64,000 bases of DNA. It comes from Adiantum capillus-veneris (lineage: Eukaryota > Streptophyta > Polypodiopsida > Polypodiales > Pteridaceae). A program made the position numbers and the translations under genes. The notes below the pieces were generated by a model, which was not told the origin of the DNA, searched no databases, and saw only the letters and a program-made list of their open reading frames with translations. Positions 44,632 to 57,418 of this stretch are shown here, in pieces. Every line of letters begins with the position of its first letter. The stretch's first letter is position 1. The stretch is from assembly GCA_014529385.2 (NCBI GenBank), contig CM043967.1, positions 86,665,278 to 86,729,277 of the forward strand. The letters are read 5' to 3'.

Positions 44632-44974
44632 TCATGTTCTCAGGGCATGGCACTTCCCTTTACTCATGTGCCATCTCTCGTTCACCACATCACTCCAGGA
44701 GGGATTTGTTACCATATACATTTGGTAGTGATATGTGTGAACACACTAGGACCACCGGGGCATTTTTTCCCTCTTTAGGAGGTTTTTTCCCCGGTGCATT
44801 GCATATATACGCCCATCACTCTAGGGCTATCTCTCTTTCCATTGCAGACTAAGTAACACACTCTATTGTGTGCCTTAAGCTTCCTTCATCTTCTCCAAGC
44901 TGTGTGCGTTTCTCTACAAGCCAAACTTACATGCTTTTTCAGACTCAGATTGGGCTAGTTGTTTTGACAGGCGA

Positions 44975-45394
44975 GTGTCCACAAGTGGTTGTTGTTTCAT
45001 GCTTGGTAGTTCATGTATATCATGGTTGAGAAAGAAGCAACCTACTTTTGCCACTTCGAGTTGTGAGGCAGAGTACAGGGAAGTCTTCACAGCTACGGTT
45101 GAGTGTGTATGGCTCAAACACCTTATGGCTAATTTGGGTGTTGGACAGGACACTACCAACACTGACAATCAAAGCGCATTGGCAGTTGCACTGAGGAACC
45201 CAGTTTTTCATGCTCGCACAAAGCACATTGAGGTGCATTACCACTATGTCAGAGAGAGACTCTCAGCAGGAGAGATCAGCTTGGCTTATGTGCCAACACA
45301 GGACAACCTTGTAGATCTTTTCACAAAGGCATTGTCTCGTGAGAAGCTCGAAGATTTCCGCAAAGCTTTGGGCTTACTCCCCTTTGTGGACTGA
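44975..45394 (+). pseudogene. Copia RNase H C-terminal segment, copy 3
   Basis: A 139-codon open frame like copy 2, with CEAEY and DNQSALAV (a two-residue loss before it) and VDLFTKALSREK, ending GLLPFVD. The catalytic Asp of SDSDWA lies just upstream in another frame. Confidence 0.8.
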
Positions 45395-45468
45395 TCATGT
45401 CCTCAAGGCATGGCACTTTCCTTTACTCATGTGCCATCTCTCGTTCACCGTATTACTTCTGGGGGATT

Positions 45469-45699
45469 TGTTACCATATACATGTGGTAGTGATGTATGT
45501 GAACACACTAGCACCGCCGGGGCATTTTTTCCCTCTTTAGGAGGGTTTTCCCCCCTGTGCATTGTATATATGCCCATCACTCTAGGGCTATCTATCTTTC
45601 CATTGCACACTAAATAGTAACACACTCTCTATTGTGTGCCTTGAGCTTCCTTTGTCTTCCCCAAGCTGTGTGTGTTTCTCTGCAACCCTAATTCCAACA
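45469..45699 (+). repeat. Copia 3' LTR (231 bp)
   Basis: TGTTACCATATA...TTCCAACA preceded by the short purine tract GGGGGA. It contains TGTATATATGCCCATCAC as probable TATA region. 45700-46327 beyond it shows no gene; 46030-46250 is pyrimidine-rich. Confidence 0.75.
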
Positions 45700-46327
45700 C
45701 ATACACGGGGCCATACAAATGCATAAAAATTGAACTAATGGTGCAATATCAGCTAAGATTTTTCACCTCCAAATCTCCTTATCGATTTTTTTCCTTATGC
45801 CTTCATGATTCATATTATCAAAGCTCATTGTCTTTGGAATCATGTTCAAGACATGCAATTCATATGATCGTGTTCACGTTAGAAAGATACATAAGGGTCA
45901 CTAGAGTGTACTTTGATGTTGGAAATGACAATATGAATAGTATACATGCTCAAAAGATCATTTACAATACTCTCATGCTCTAGCAATCTCTAAAAGGCTT
46001 AAATCTTGCAGGCGTAGATCTCTCACCCCTCCTCATTTGGTGCCTTACCTTACATACATGTATAATCACCTAACATTCCTTTTAAGGGCTTTGCATCTTG
46101 ATGGCCTCGCTCCATCTACCCTCATTTCTACGCCCTCCCTCCTTTTAGAAGCAACACCTAGCCACCCTTGCATGCATGATTTCCCTTGCCATGCATGCAT
46201 TCAATGTACGGAGAGATTCATCCACTTCCTTTTAATTGCCTTTCCTTTCATGTCCATGACCTGCAACCATTGGTCTCCAACTTTCAAGAAAATATTGAAA
46301 CAAGGGAGCAATATTTCTTTTTCCCGT

Positions 46328-47471
46328 TGTCAGGAGTTTTTTGGAGCAAGGGATTGCGCATATGTACATACACATGCATCGTGCATCGAATAAAGGATTG
46401 CCCATTTTCCAGAGCCAGGTGGTTGCGTGGGGCCCACATGTGTACAGCTAGGATAGCATGTACATAGTGCATCGATTTTCACTATTACCAGTACCACTGT
46501 GTTTTTTCTACAATGAGGAGGAGTTGGTAGCACGTAAAACTTCTCGAGGAAGCTATCCGCGGGCCGACAACATGAGGTAAGCAGGTGCGTCAGATGGCAT
46601 CTAGTGGCGTCAGGAGGGCGAATGGGGTCAATACTTGCACGCGGAGAAGTATGGACACGACGTGGGTGTTTTCTTGTGATACTTATGCAGAAAGGTCATC
46701 ATGAGGACCACTTTTTGGGGCCACTTCACGTGGTTGCGGGATGCATTATTGAAAAGAAATGAGTGCCAGGTGTGCGGATGATGCAAAAAGGTGACAACTA
46801 TGCACTGCGAGGTCAGTTTTTGGCCTGTTCGGGGTCCGTTTGAGGTCATCTAAAAAGCCAAGGGTGCCCAAGTAATAAAGCTAAGTGTGGGAACTGAAAA
46901 AAATGAGAGAAGACCAGAAAAAACATGGAGAAGAGAGGAGGAACAGCCGCAGGTGTGTTTTTGGGGTTTTCGGAGCCTGTTTTGGCCGTAAACTGCTCAT
47001 CCGAGGTCGGATTTGAGCACTTTGACATTGTAGAATGGGGTTTTGGGCCGTTCCGGATGCGATGGCGCTGTCCATTTTGCCAAATTCCTCACTCTTTTTC
47101 TGCTGTTTTTCTGTGTAATCTTCTCCGGTGAGTGAAGCCTCTGCTTAAGTTTGTGGTTGTATCTGGTGTATTTCTTCAATATTGTGTGAGCTATTTGCCC
47201 CATTGGTGTTGGCCGAAGATCAATTGTATCTAAACATCAGAAATTATCCTCTTTTGAGCTGAGTTTTTTGGGTGTGTGTGTGTGTGTGTGTGTGTCTGTG
47301 TGGAGTGGGCAACTGGATAGTCTCTCTCCTCTCACTCCAGAGGTGTGCTCCCTGTCTCGGCCAGGTGTGTTGTGTAAGCCGAGTGGTGCCCCATAGTGTG
47401 TGTGTGTATCATTCCAAGAGTGTGTGTCAGATCGTTATAGAGGCGCTGTGTGTGTTTTCATCCCGCTCACA
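46328..47471 (-). mobile_element. Inverted relative of the 5103-6208 LTR-like element, CCGT flanks
   Basis: Reverse complement of the 5103-6208 element across its whole length, with small indels (1,144 bp against 1,106 bp). It carries the same ends (TGTGAGCGGG and CTCCTGACA in its own orientation). The 4 bp outside both ends are CCGT on the plus strand (46324-46327, 47472-47475), i.e. ACGG in element sense. The surrounding DNA differs from that around the first copy, so this is a separate insertion and not a segmental duplication. Confidence 0.78.
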
Positions 47472-47475
47472 CCGT

Positions 47476-47996
<521 letters not shown>

Positions 47997-49148
47997 CTAT
48001 CTCTTTGCTATGTGTGCTACTGAGCAACCATTGCAAATCCGACACCACTAATGAGTTAGCAATGGCAAGGGTTATGCACCAATGCCAAGCTTGAGAAGTT
48101 TTGATTCCATCATGAGGCGATCTCCCACGAGCTTCTGTAAGTTATCTTGCAAACCGGGTGTATGTTCACAAGTTCTTTAAACCGATGGTTTTGATAGTGA
48201 GTAGAGCTGCTTGTTAGGACCATATGTGACAAAAAATGGTGACCTATAATACATTGTCTGTCTTCATACTACACGTTTGCTACACGGAGTGATTACAGGC
48301 AAGATATGGGGTTAGAATCCATAGGGTAGTGACCTCTTGGTAACTAGAGTGTTCCCTATGAGTTTCATGATGATTCGAGCACATTTGGTCTTGATTTGGG
48401 GAGTGTGAGTGTTGTAGGTTGAGTTGCATTCATGAACACATAGGATTTTCATCTTTGATTTCCTCGAGTAGTAGTTGTCTTACAAGGTCGAGTAGGTGAT
48501 TGACAACCATCCACTTGTTTCCATGTGCCTATGGGTTGAGTTTCGTCCTTGGCTACCATTTAGTTTGTTGGTCTTGTTCTCACTGTTCTAGCCTCTGCTC
48601 GTGGCATATCCGCCAACACTGGCACCATTCTTGGGGATGAAAGCCCTAGGTACGTGACCTTTAGACTAGTCCTACGAGGCAAAATTCCCTCTAGTTTGCC
48701 AGAGCTTGTATTTGATTTTAGGTAGGATCTGGGAGTTGGACTCTTGATACCTAAGAGAGGTGATGGGGAGCATGTGACTTGCCTCGATTTTCCACCATAG
48801 GTAGTATTAGTTGTGTTTTAATGTAGATGGTGTGTAAGCAATTTGTGAGGTGATAAAAACGATAGCTAGTCCATGTGAGGCAGTGAAGCGTTTTTATAAG
48901 TACAACACCCCATATGATTGGTAGGAGTATTTTTTAATAAGTGGTCTGATTTTGATGTAGAGCTATTCATCACAAATTTTTTTTGCGTGTACGTTTGTTT
49001 ACATTTATGATCTTCGAAAAGTTTATTTTTAGGGATAACATGCAATAAACAAGTTTCAGTGGATAATTGTGCATGGTTAAACGATGTTGGGCATAAAAAA
49101 ACACATATGCAAGAGATCCAGATGAGAAAACTACAATTTTGCAACTCT

Positions 49149-50310
49149 GGACATCACATGTATATGATGTCCTAAGGCTTAGCTAAAGATCAAATTTGGC
49201 AAAACAAACTACACCATAGTGTTCAAAATGGGTGTTTTACCCTAACTACGCCCTGAAACCAAAGTTTTGACCAACATGTGGTACCCAAAGAACAAACTTG
49301 ATGGAGAGTCAAAAATGGAAAAATAGAAAATTGTGATTTCAAGCATAGCTTTGCATGAAAATTGGTAAAAATGCTTTGAAGTTTAAGTTGGAGACTTGGG
49401 GATGCCCGTGGATAAATTTTGACTAAAAATCCATCATCAAATATTATATGCGTATGATGTTTGAGAAGTGACTCTGATAGCCAAAGTGAACTTTTGACTT
49501 TACACCCATCTTTTGCAAGTTGAGTAGAGCACATACACCAAGTTTCATTTCATTTGGACGTATAGATTGACTGTTGAGAGTATTTTACTCCATCGATAAG
49601 ATTCCTTGTCAAAAAGTGGTGAATTTGTGCAAGTTTGGCTTCCAAAATTTGTTGTGATGAGCATATGTGCATGCTATACACATCAAGGAGAACCTTGGGT
49701 AGAAACAAAACTCAATTATTAGCTTAGAGACATTATATGCGTATGATGTCTTTGAGACAAAGGATACATCTGTGGGCACCTTTGTGCTTTAGAGCAATAA
49801 AGAAGCAAATAGGCAAAATTTCATTGAACTTGAAGCATTTTTGGGCTTGTAAAGGCCAAGAGATGGATTAGGTAAAGTGAATGCTTGAATTGATCATACC
49901 TAGCACAAAAAGTGTTGAAATTGAGCTTTGAAAATTGCTTTGAGTTGCTTGTGTAGTGGAAGACATGTAGAGTGATTTTCACTTCATTTGGACGAGATAG
50001 ACATCATACACGTATGATGTCTACAAGGAATTTTTAAGGACCAAAGTTGACATCAAAGTAGATCAGGGTGTTTATCACCACAAGAAAGCTTAAGGACCAA
50101 GTTTCATCCAATTTGGATCATTTTTGACTTAGTTAGCCTCTCAGAGTAGCTAGCAGCAACCAAGGCCTACATAGGAGAGATTGACCTACGTACAGGTGTT
50201 AGAACTTCAAAGTAAGCCTAAATTTGGACAAAGTATATGAAGGAGAGTACAAGATTCAATTTTGAGCTAATTTTGAGCATTTAGATATCATACGTGTATG
50301 ATGTCTAAAG
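49149..50310. repeat. Diverged ~285-bp tandem array with a conserved palindrome
   Basis: A palindrome based on GACATCATAC/GTATGATGTC occurs at 49149-49172, about 49432-49462, 49729-49752, 49998-50023 and 50284-50310, spaced 270-290 bp. The fourth has perfect 12-bp arms (TAGACATCATAC) around AC. The fifth has 13-bp arms with one mismatch. Weaker shared words such as AAGTTTCAT-CATTTGGA follow at a similar offset. Downstream are TTATATATAG (50418) and AATAAAGAAT (about 50501), so the array may lie in the U3 part of a gypsy 5' LTR whose gag starts near 50677; that placement is an inference. Confidence 0.6.
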
Positions 50311-50676
50311 GCCCAGTTTAGGACTCAGACTATGAATTTGGTGGTCCATAAGTCTTCCTTGTGAGCCTAAGATCCCCTCTGTCCTTTCAGACCAATGCAT
50401 AGAGGGAATTAAGTCCTTATATATAGTTGTTTGGTTGAGATTAACCCTCTAGTTATGCCGACTAGCAATGTAGAGCACTTAAGTGAGGATCACTAGTGTA
50501 ATAAAGAATTGCAGAGTCAAAGTTACGTACAGATAGCCAGAACCAAGGATTTTGCACGTTGATGATCATTTTGGAGTGCAAAGTACTTTACAAGTTGAGA
50601 AAGTGGTTGGAAAGATGATCAAAGCAAAGAGAAACTGCAAGTAGACTTATAAGGTAAGAGGTTTGGGTCGATAGTT

Positions 50677-52540
50677 GTGAGTGTAAAAGATTTGATGAAT
50701 TTGAGATCTGGTAGGTGTCTTCAAAGAGATCGAAGAGTGGTAGGAGATCATGTTAGCTTAGTGTCGGCAAAAGAGATTGTAAACCAAGCAAGGATAGATC
50801 CACTAGCACCATTTGCAGAAGAGGTTAGTGATATTGATACCTCTTTCGAAGGATCATATCAGTGGATGACTAGTTAACAACTTGGAGGTTTCCAAGAACA
50901 AGGGACTGTGGGGAGTAGCACCTCCCAAAACCCCTTTAAAATATCAAAAATAAAAGGGAACTTCCTAAAGGGAACAAATGTCCATGGAGCCCTAATGTAT
51001 GCTGATGTTTGAGGACGTCAATGCATCTATATTGAGAAACAACTAGTGAGAGGATTGGCAGTAATCATGGTATCCGACAATGGTGATAGGTTCCACGATG
51101 AGGAGGGAACCACTATCTCATTGCCAAAGACCCAAAAAATTACAATAGGTATGGAGATAACATAGCAAAAGGGAAGATGGTTATGGAGGCCCAAGAATTA
51201 CCTCCTAAGCTCACTCTTTCTAGAGCCTTCTACATTCATGACAAGAGAGTAGAGAGAATGGATAAAATTCAAGAAAACATTGGGATTTGCAAGCATGGAC
51301 AAGGAAGAGTCACCTCTACTAACGGTGCATGGAAACCCATCATGTGAATGAATTAAGCCTAGACAAAGTCCTATACTTTTTGTATTATTCAATAACTGGG
51401 ACCCATATTATTTTTGTCGATAAGTACGACTAAGAATACGAGACAATTCACCCAGAGGATGTAGGGAGAGTGATAATGCCAGAACTGATGTTGCAGGATT
51501 CAAAAGAGAAGCAAAAGCCCATCAAAACCCCCAGCAAGTCTAAAAATCCCTTCTTAGATGATTAGGACACCACAATGCAATCAAATAAACATCCATTACC
51601 CAACCCTCAAAACTCACAAACATACACCAGACTTGGAAACAAAATGAAGGTGGATATCAGGCCATGTCAAGGCTAGAAGAACCACCAAATCCACCACTCC
51701 ATTAGTAATACCAAGATGAGAGTAGAACAAGAATGCCAAATCTGACCAGAACTGAAGCACCACATCAAGAACAAGAATGAGAAGAAAGGATCCGAGCAGA
51801 GGAATGACCACTTGCTAGGTTCATTAGGAATTATGGATGGGAGCACCCCTAGGGGAGGAACATGTACCATATCCTAGGCCAGAAAGGGATAATAGAAGAG
51901 TAATGGGGGATCCTATGTTTAGAATGATGGATCACCGGAGGATCGGACCTTCTCAAGTCCAAAAATGGGTTAACAAGAAATATTCTAGAAATAGTGATCT
52001 AAGGGATCATGTGGCAGCATCTGTGCATGTCATTAGAGCTGAGGAAGTCCTAGACTTTCCCACAGAGTTTGCAGGATTTGGGCTAGCTCTAGAGGAGGAT
52101 GCCGCCACCTGGTTTGATTTTGTTGAATGTAGAGATTTTGAGTCAATGGAGGAGGTATTTGACGAGTTTATCGAGGAATTCTCTCAAAGAGGGATAGCTT
52201 ATAATATGGTTTCACAAATCCATAAATTCAAGGAGAAAGAGGAAGAATCTGTTAGGAAAGTAGTCTTAAGGCTAAATGCTACATCAAATTCTCCCCTCTG
52301 AAAGAGTTACCAACGTAGTCCCGTCTCATGTTTATATTTATCCAAGGACTAAGGAATGCGGACCTTCAAAAGGATCTTCATATGAAGAGGAGCACAACTA
52401 TAAATGAGTTGACCAAGGAGGCTCTATACCTAGTAGACAATTCTGTTTTCTACGAGGAAGGCGACTACAAAGATTTAGATGATGATTTGTCATCACAACA
52501 TAGTGGAGCTAAGACCACAAAGTCAACACAAAAGAGATAA
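50677..52540 (+). pseudogene. Ty3/gypsy gag
   Basis: The first frame (50677-50877) is a short N-terminal stretch with LRSGRCLQRDRR. A degraded section follows to 51836. The clearest part is 51837-52301: a capsid-type segment with VLDFPTEFAGFGLALEEDA, ATWFDF, FIEEFSQRG and HKFKEKEEESVRKVV, matching the plant Retrotrans_gag pattern. A frame change at about 52300 leads to FIQGLRNADLQKDL and TINELTKEALYLV (to 52540). The element is interrupted at 52548 by a copia composite and continues at 59054. Confidence 0.7.
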
Positions 52541-52548
52541 GAAGTTGT

Positions 52549-52633
52549 TGTTAGGAAATAAGACGTAGCTAAATAGATTTTTGAGTAGATAACTTAATGG
52601 AGAGAGATAGATTTCACACACAAGAGATTATAG

Positions 52634-52696
<63 letters not shown>

Positions 52697-53405
52697 CACG
52701 ATATACGTGGTTCACCCAATGTGGGCTACGTCCATGGGAAAGCAACCACTCAATGGCTTTAGCACTTCAAAAGAAGAAGTAGTTTACAAAGGGATTAAAC
52801 CCTTGATAGAGCTCCCGCCTTGCTTCACTCTCACCACCTCACACTCACCTTGTTGCATCTACTTCACACTATGAAATGTGTGTAGAAATGGCCTCCTTTT
52901 ATAGGCCAAAAGGGTTGCCCTCTCTTATGAGAGGCAGCCATGTGTAGCCGCCCTTGTGCGAATAAGTCCAAATCGGACCCTCCAATCTGCCCATGTGTGG
53001 CCGCCCTTGAGAAGACAAGTCTGCTTTTGAATTCGGCCACTGGCCATTGAATTCGGCCACCGGCCACCGGCCATTGACTTTCGACCAACGGCCACCGGCC
53101 ATTGACTTCCGACCACCGGCCATCGGCCATTGACTATCGGCCACCGGCCAACCGATCGGTTGTTTTCCGACCACTTTCCAGCTGCCGTCCGGCCATAATA
53201 TTCCGGCGAAAAGGAATATTCCGGAAAAAAAAAGTCTCGGGGGCGGAGCCTCTAAAGTTGCCTCTGATTCTTGTCCGTGAAAATTTTGGTTTCCGGTGAG
53301 TGATTTTCCTTCACGCACGATGGCTTCTCCTCATAATGGGGGCCTTACAAATGTGCGCTTTTACAACAGAAAATTACAAGGGTAAATCAGGCTCCATACT
53401 TAACA
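52549..53405 (-). repeat. Copia 3' LTR (857 bp)
   Basis: Minus-sense TGTTAAGTATGGAGC... to ...CTTATTTCCTAACA. Contains a 56-bp GA microsatellite (52637-52692) and a VNTR of GGCCACCGGCCATTGACTT-type units (53035-53165). A purine tract reading AGTGGGAGAT on the minus strand abuts it (53406-53415). Confidence 0.92.
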
Positions 53406-53465
53406 ATCTCCCACTTGGAGATTGATCTCCAAACCAAACTTGTGACTGCTTTCCATTCTGGATTC

Positions 53466-56400
53466 TTATCCTTGAATGCCGATTGAAGATGAGCAAAAGC
53501 TCAACTTCTCCTTGTTGACCACCTTTGTAAACATGTCTGCAGGATTTTCACTTATATGCACCTTTCCTAGCTTTAGCTGTCCCTCTTCCAAAAGAGTGTG
53601 TATGAAGTGATATCTCACCTCAATGTGCTTTGTCCTTGAATGAAAGGCTGAGTTCTTCGCAAGATGGATAGCGCTTTGGCTATCACTGTACAAGACACAA
53701 TTGTCTTGTTTGAATCCAAGCTCTTCTAAGAATCTGTGAAGCCACAGAATTTCTTTGCTTGCCTCCGCCATTGCTACATACTCTGCTTCCGTGGTAGAAA
53801 GCGAAACCACTTTCTGCAACTTTGAAGCCCAGCTTACTGTTGTGCCTCCAACCGTGAACACATAGCCAGTAGTTCTCCTTCGAGTATCTTTGTCACCTGC
53901 CATATCTGCATCAGCATACCCTTCTAGAAAAATATCAGTTCCTCCAAAATACAAAGCATTTATTGTTGTCCCTTTTAGATACCTAAGTATCCACTTCACA
54001 GCTTGCCAATGCTCTTTACCTGGGTTGTCCATGAACCTACTCACAACTCCCACTGCAGGTGCAATGTCTGGACTTGTCCAGACCATAGCATACATTAGAG
54101 AACCTACCACCGCAGCATATGGAACTTTAGACATATAGGCTATCTCCTCTTGTGTCTTTGGACACATATCCTTCGTTAGTTTAAAATGACCAGCCAAAGG
54201 TGTAGAAACTAGTTTTTCTTTTTGCATTGCAAACCTTTCTAGTACCTTCTTGATGTAATCTTCTTGAGATAGCTTTATTGTCTTCTTCGTCCTGTCCCTT
54301 GATATTTTCATACCAAGTATCCTCTTTGCAGCACCTAAATCTTTCATTGAAAAAGATTTGGACAGCTCCTCTTTTAGGTCTTTGATGTCCTGCATGTTAG
54401 CACTTGCAATCAACATGTCATCAACACACAACATTAGGATGATGAATTTTCCATCTCCCAAATTCTTCGTGTAGATGCAGTGATCCGAGTTGCATCTTGT
54501 GAATCCATGATCCAACATCCATCGATCAAACTTCAAGTATCATTGTCTTGATGCTTGCTTTAAACCATACAAGCTCTTCTTTAATCTGCAAACCATTTTC
54601 TCCTTACCTTTTACTTCATACCCCTTTGGTTGAAGCATGTAGATTTCCTCCTCTAAGTCACCGTGAGGGAATGCCGTATTTACATCCATTTGCTCGAGAT
54701 TTAAATCATGAGCAGACACAAGGCTTAAGACAAGCCTAATTGAGTTCATTTTTACAACAGGAGAAAATATTTCATTGAAGTCAATACCTTTCTTTTGAGA
54801 AAAACCTTTTACCACAAGCCTAGACTTGTACCTTTTCTTCCCACCTTCTTCTTCCTTCAGCTTGTACACCCATTTGTTTTGAAGTGCCCGCTTACCTTTA
54901 GGCAACTCAATCAACTCCCATGTTTGGTTGCAATGTAGTGAGTCCATCTCCACTTGCATGCTCTTCGTCCATTCTTCTTTGGATTCATGTTGCATAGCTT
55001 CTTCGTATGATTCCGGCTCTCCAGAATCTGAGATCAAGAGATGGTTGAAGGAAGGAACAAACCTTTCTGGAGGTCTACTTGCTCTTGTAGATCTTCGGGG
55101 AATATGTTGAGGCTCCTCATTTGGTTGACGTTGTTGCACATTGTCACCGTTTGCAGTCCTTGAGTCTTCACCGTCCTCAAGCTCCATGTAATCATCACCG
55201 GTTTCTTTTGTTTGTTTTCCTTCCAAGTAACCTTTGTACATATTTTGTTCGTTAAAAATTACATCCCTACTCCTTAAGATTTTACCATCTTCAGGATTCC
55301 ATAGGCGATACCCAAAGTCTCCTTCTCCATAGCCAATGAAGAAACACTTTTTGGACTTTGCATCTAGCTTTGATCTTAGGCTTCTATCTATGTGCATGAA
55401 AACTCACACCCAAACACTTTGAGAAATGCATAATTCACTGTTTTACCTGTCCATGCCTCTTCTGGAACTCCCCCATCCAATGCCGTTGAGGGTGACCGAT
55501 TGATTAAGTACACAGATGTACTTACAGCTTCCGCCCAAAGCTCAAGCGGTAGGCCTGCATGTAGCCGCATGCTCGTTCTCGTTCCATGATTGTCGTGTTC
55601 ATCCTTTCCAAAATCCCATTTTGTTGAGGTGTCCTTGGGGTTGTTCTTTGCCTCCGAATGCCATTGCTAGCACAAAAGCTTTCAAAAGCTTGGCTGCAAT
55701 ATTCACCTCCATTGTCGGATCTAAGGCATTTAACCTTGGTACCTATTTCATTCTCCACAAAGGCTTTCCACCTTTGAAATATGGAAAATACATCGGATTT
55801 ATTATTCATGACATAAACCCATGTTTTTCTAGTCGCATCGTCTATGAATGTTACATAGTACAATGAGCCACCAAGTGATGGTGTACTTGTAGGACCCCAA
55901 ACATCAGAATGAACCAACTCAAGTTTTTTATTTTTTCTTTCATTTCCTGATTTTTGAAATTTTATCCTCTTTTGTTTACCATAAACACAATCTTCACAGA
56001 ACTCTAAGTCCACTTCTTTCAAACCTGGTAGAAGCTTCTTTGTTTGAAGGATTTGCATTCCTTTGGCACTCATATGCCCAAGTCAGTAGTGCCACACCGC
56101 ACTGCCAACTTCTGTAGTTTTTGCACAAGATGAAGGTTGCGTGCTAACAGTACACAAGTAAAGTGTACCGACTTTTTCTCCCTTGGCAACCACCAAAGAT
56201 CCCTTTCAGATCTTCCACCGTTTGTTTCCGAATGCAATGTTGTGACCTTCATCGTCCAATTGTCCTGTAGAGATCAAATTTTTGCGAAGAGAAGGAACAT
56301 GCCTAACATCTTTAAGCTTCCATTCATTTCCGTTAGCAGTTTTGACAGAAACTGTACCTTTGCCGACAATCTCACAAGCTTCATCATCTCCCAAGTATAC

Positions 56401-57354
56401 ATACCCAAAATTACCTTTGGTGTAGTCTTCGAAATGTTGCTTGTGTGGTGTCGCATGGAATGAAGCCCCGGAATCTACTATCCAGGAATTAGACACATTG
56501 TCTAATGAGAGAATTAGAGCATCTTGCTCTACTTTACCTGCCACATTGGCCTCCGATGTTGGCTTGTTGTCTTGAGACTCTGTCTCCTTCTTCTTCTTGG
56601 ACCAGCAATCCTTCTTGACATGGCCCTTCTTGCCGCAGTTCCAACAGTCAAGAACTGACTTTGTGCGTGACTTGCTCCACCTTGAGCGATCACGACCCTT
56701 TTGGTTTTTGAACCTCTCCTTAGGCCTTCCTCTTGTTTCCACCGATAGTGCAACACTTTATGATTCTCCTGTGCTTCTCCTTCCCATTTCCTCGCTTAGG
56801 AGAACACCCACAACATCATCGAACTTAAGAGTATTTGTACCAGAGATAGAATTACTTACAACCATCACAAGGCTGTCCCAACTATCCGGTAGAGATGATA
56901 GTATAAGGAGAGCTCGCACTTCGTCATCGAAATTGATTTTCACCGATCGAAGTTGACTTATGTTTGTGTTAAAGTCATTTAGGTGTTCTGCAACTGAACC
57001 ATTCTCTGCCATCTTTAGATTGAACAAGCGCTTCATAAGAAATACCTTATTGGATGCCGATGGTTTCTCGTAGAAGTTGTCAAGTGACTTTATCAAGTCC
57101 TCCGTGGTCTTCATCTCCAAAACATTGAAGGCCACCGTTGATGCCAAGCTTAGCCGGATTGTTCCCAGTGCCTTTCGATCAAGGACAATCCATGCTTCAT
57201 TTGCCATTGTTGCGGGCTTCTTCGCAAGACCGCCTAGTGGAAAATAGAGGTCCTTCTGGTAGAGATAGTTTTCCATCTGCATCTTCCAATGTTGGTAGTT
57301 TTTGCCGTTGAACTTCTCAATCTTGAGCTTCCCTTCCTCCGCCATAACTCCCAC
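53466..57354 (-). pseudogene. Ty1/copia Gag-Pol polyprotein (Tnt1-like), lightly broken
   Basis: Order on the minus strand: UBN2-type Gag (IEKFNGKNYQHWKMQMENYL) from 57354; CCHC knuckle CWNCGKKGHVKKDC (about 56645); protease WIVDSGASFHAT; GAG-pre-integrase with CEDCVYGKQK; integrase core LVHSDVWGP, LRSDNGGEY, NGILERMN; RT with WVYKLKEEEGGKKRYKSRL, MDVNTAFPHGDLEEEIYM and the catalytic CVDDMLIA (about 54425); RNase H with [32 protein letters not shown]. Defects are few: stops near 56758, 56205, 56080 and 54538 and frameshifts near 55560 and 55400. The VDD box has Cys in place of the usual Tyr. The protein would make cDNA in cytoplasmic particles and integrate it. Confidence 0.92.
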
Positions 57355-57404
57355 TCAATTCAAGGAATCCTTTCCTTGAGATAATTTAGCTACGAGCAAA
57401 CCTT

Positions 57405-57416
57405 GCTCTGATACCA
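57405..57416 (-). other. Primer-binding site of the copia element
   Basis: GCTCTGATACCA on the plus strand, i.e. TGGTATCAGAGC in element sense, two bases from the LTR end. Initiator tRNA-Met type. Confidence 0.9.
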
Positions 57417-57418
57417 TT

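Larger units (their letters stand above)
43386..45699 (+). repeat. Tandem triplication of copia RNase H end plus LTR (about 767-bp unit)
   Basis: Three units start with GCCA(G/A)ACTTACATG-like sequence at 43386, 44155 and 44920. Each holds the C-terminal RNase H coding region (SDSDWA-type catalytic Asp, CEAEY Glu, NNQSALA Asp region), the stop, about 75 bp, a short purine tract and an LTR starting TGTTACCATATA. The first two LTRs stop at TCTCTGCAA / TCTCTACAA and pass straight into the next unit. Only the third LTR (45469-45699, 231 bp) reaches the end CCAACA. No 5' LTR is seen. Confidence 0.88.

Noticed and set aside
43386-45699. CRISPR-like array of three long repeats
   Set aside because: Units are about 767 bp, contain RNase H coding sequence and an LTR, and the organism is a plant.
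52899-53318. Minus-strand frame with repeated GGRWPVA peptides as a gene
   Set aside because: It lies wholly inside a copia LTR and reflects the GGCCACCGGCC minisatellite; its counterparts at 57698-57988 and 58776-58961 are the same.
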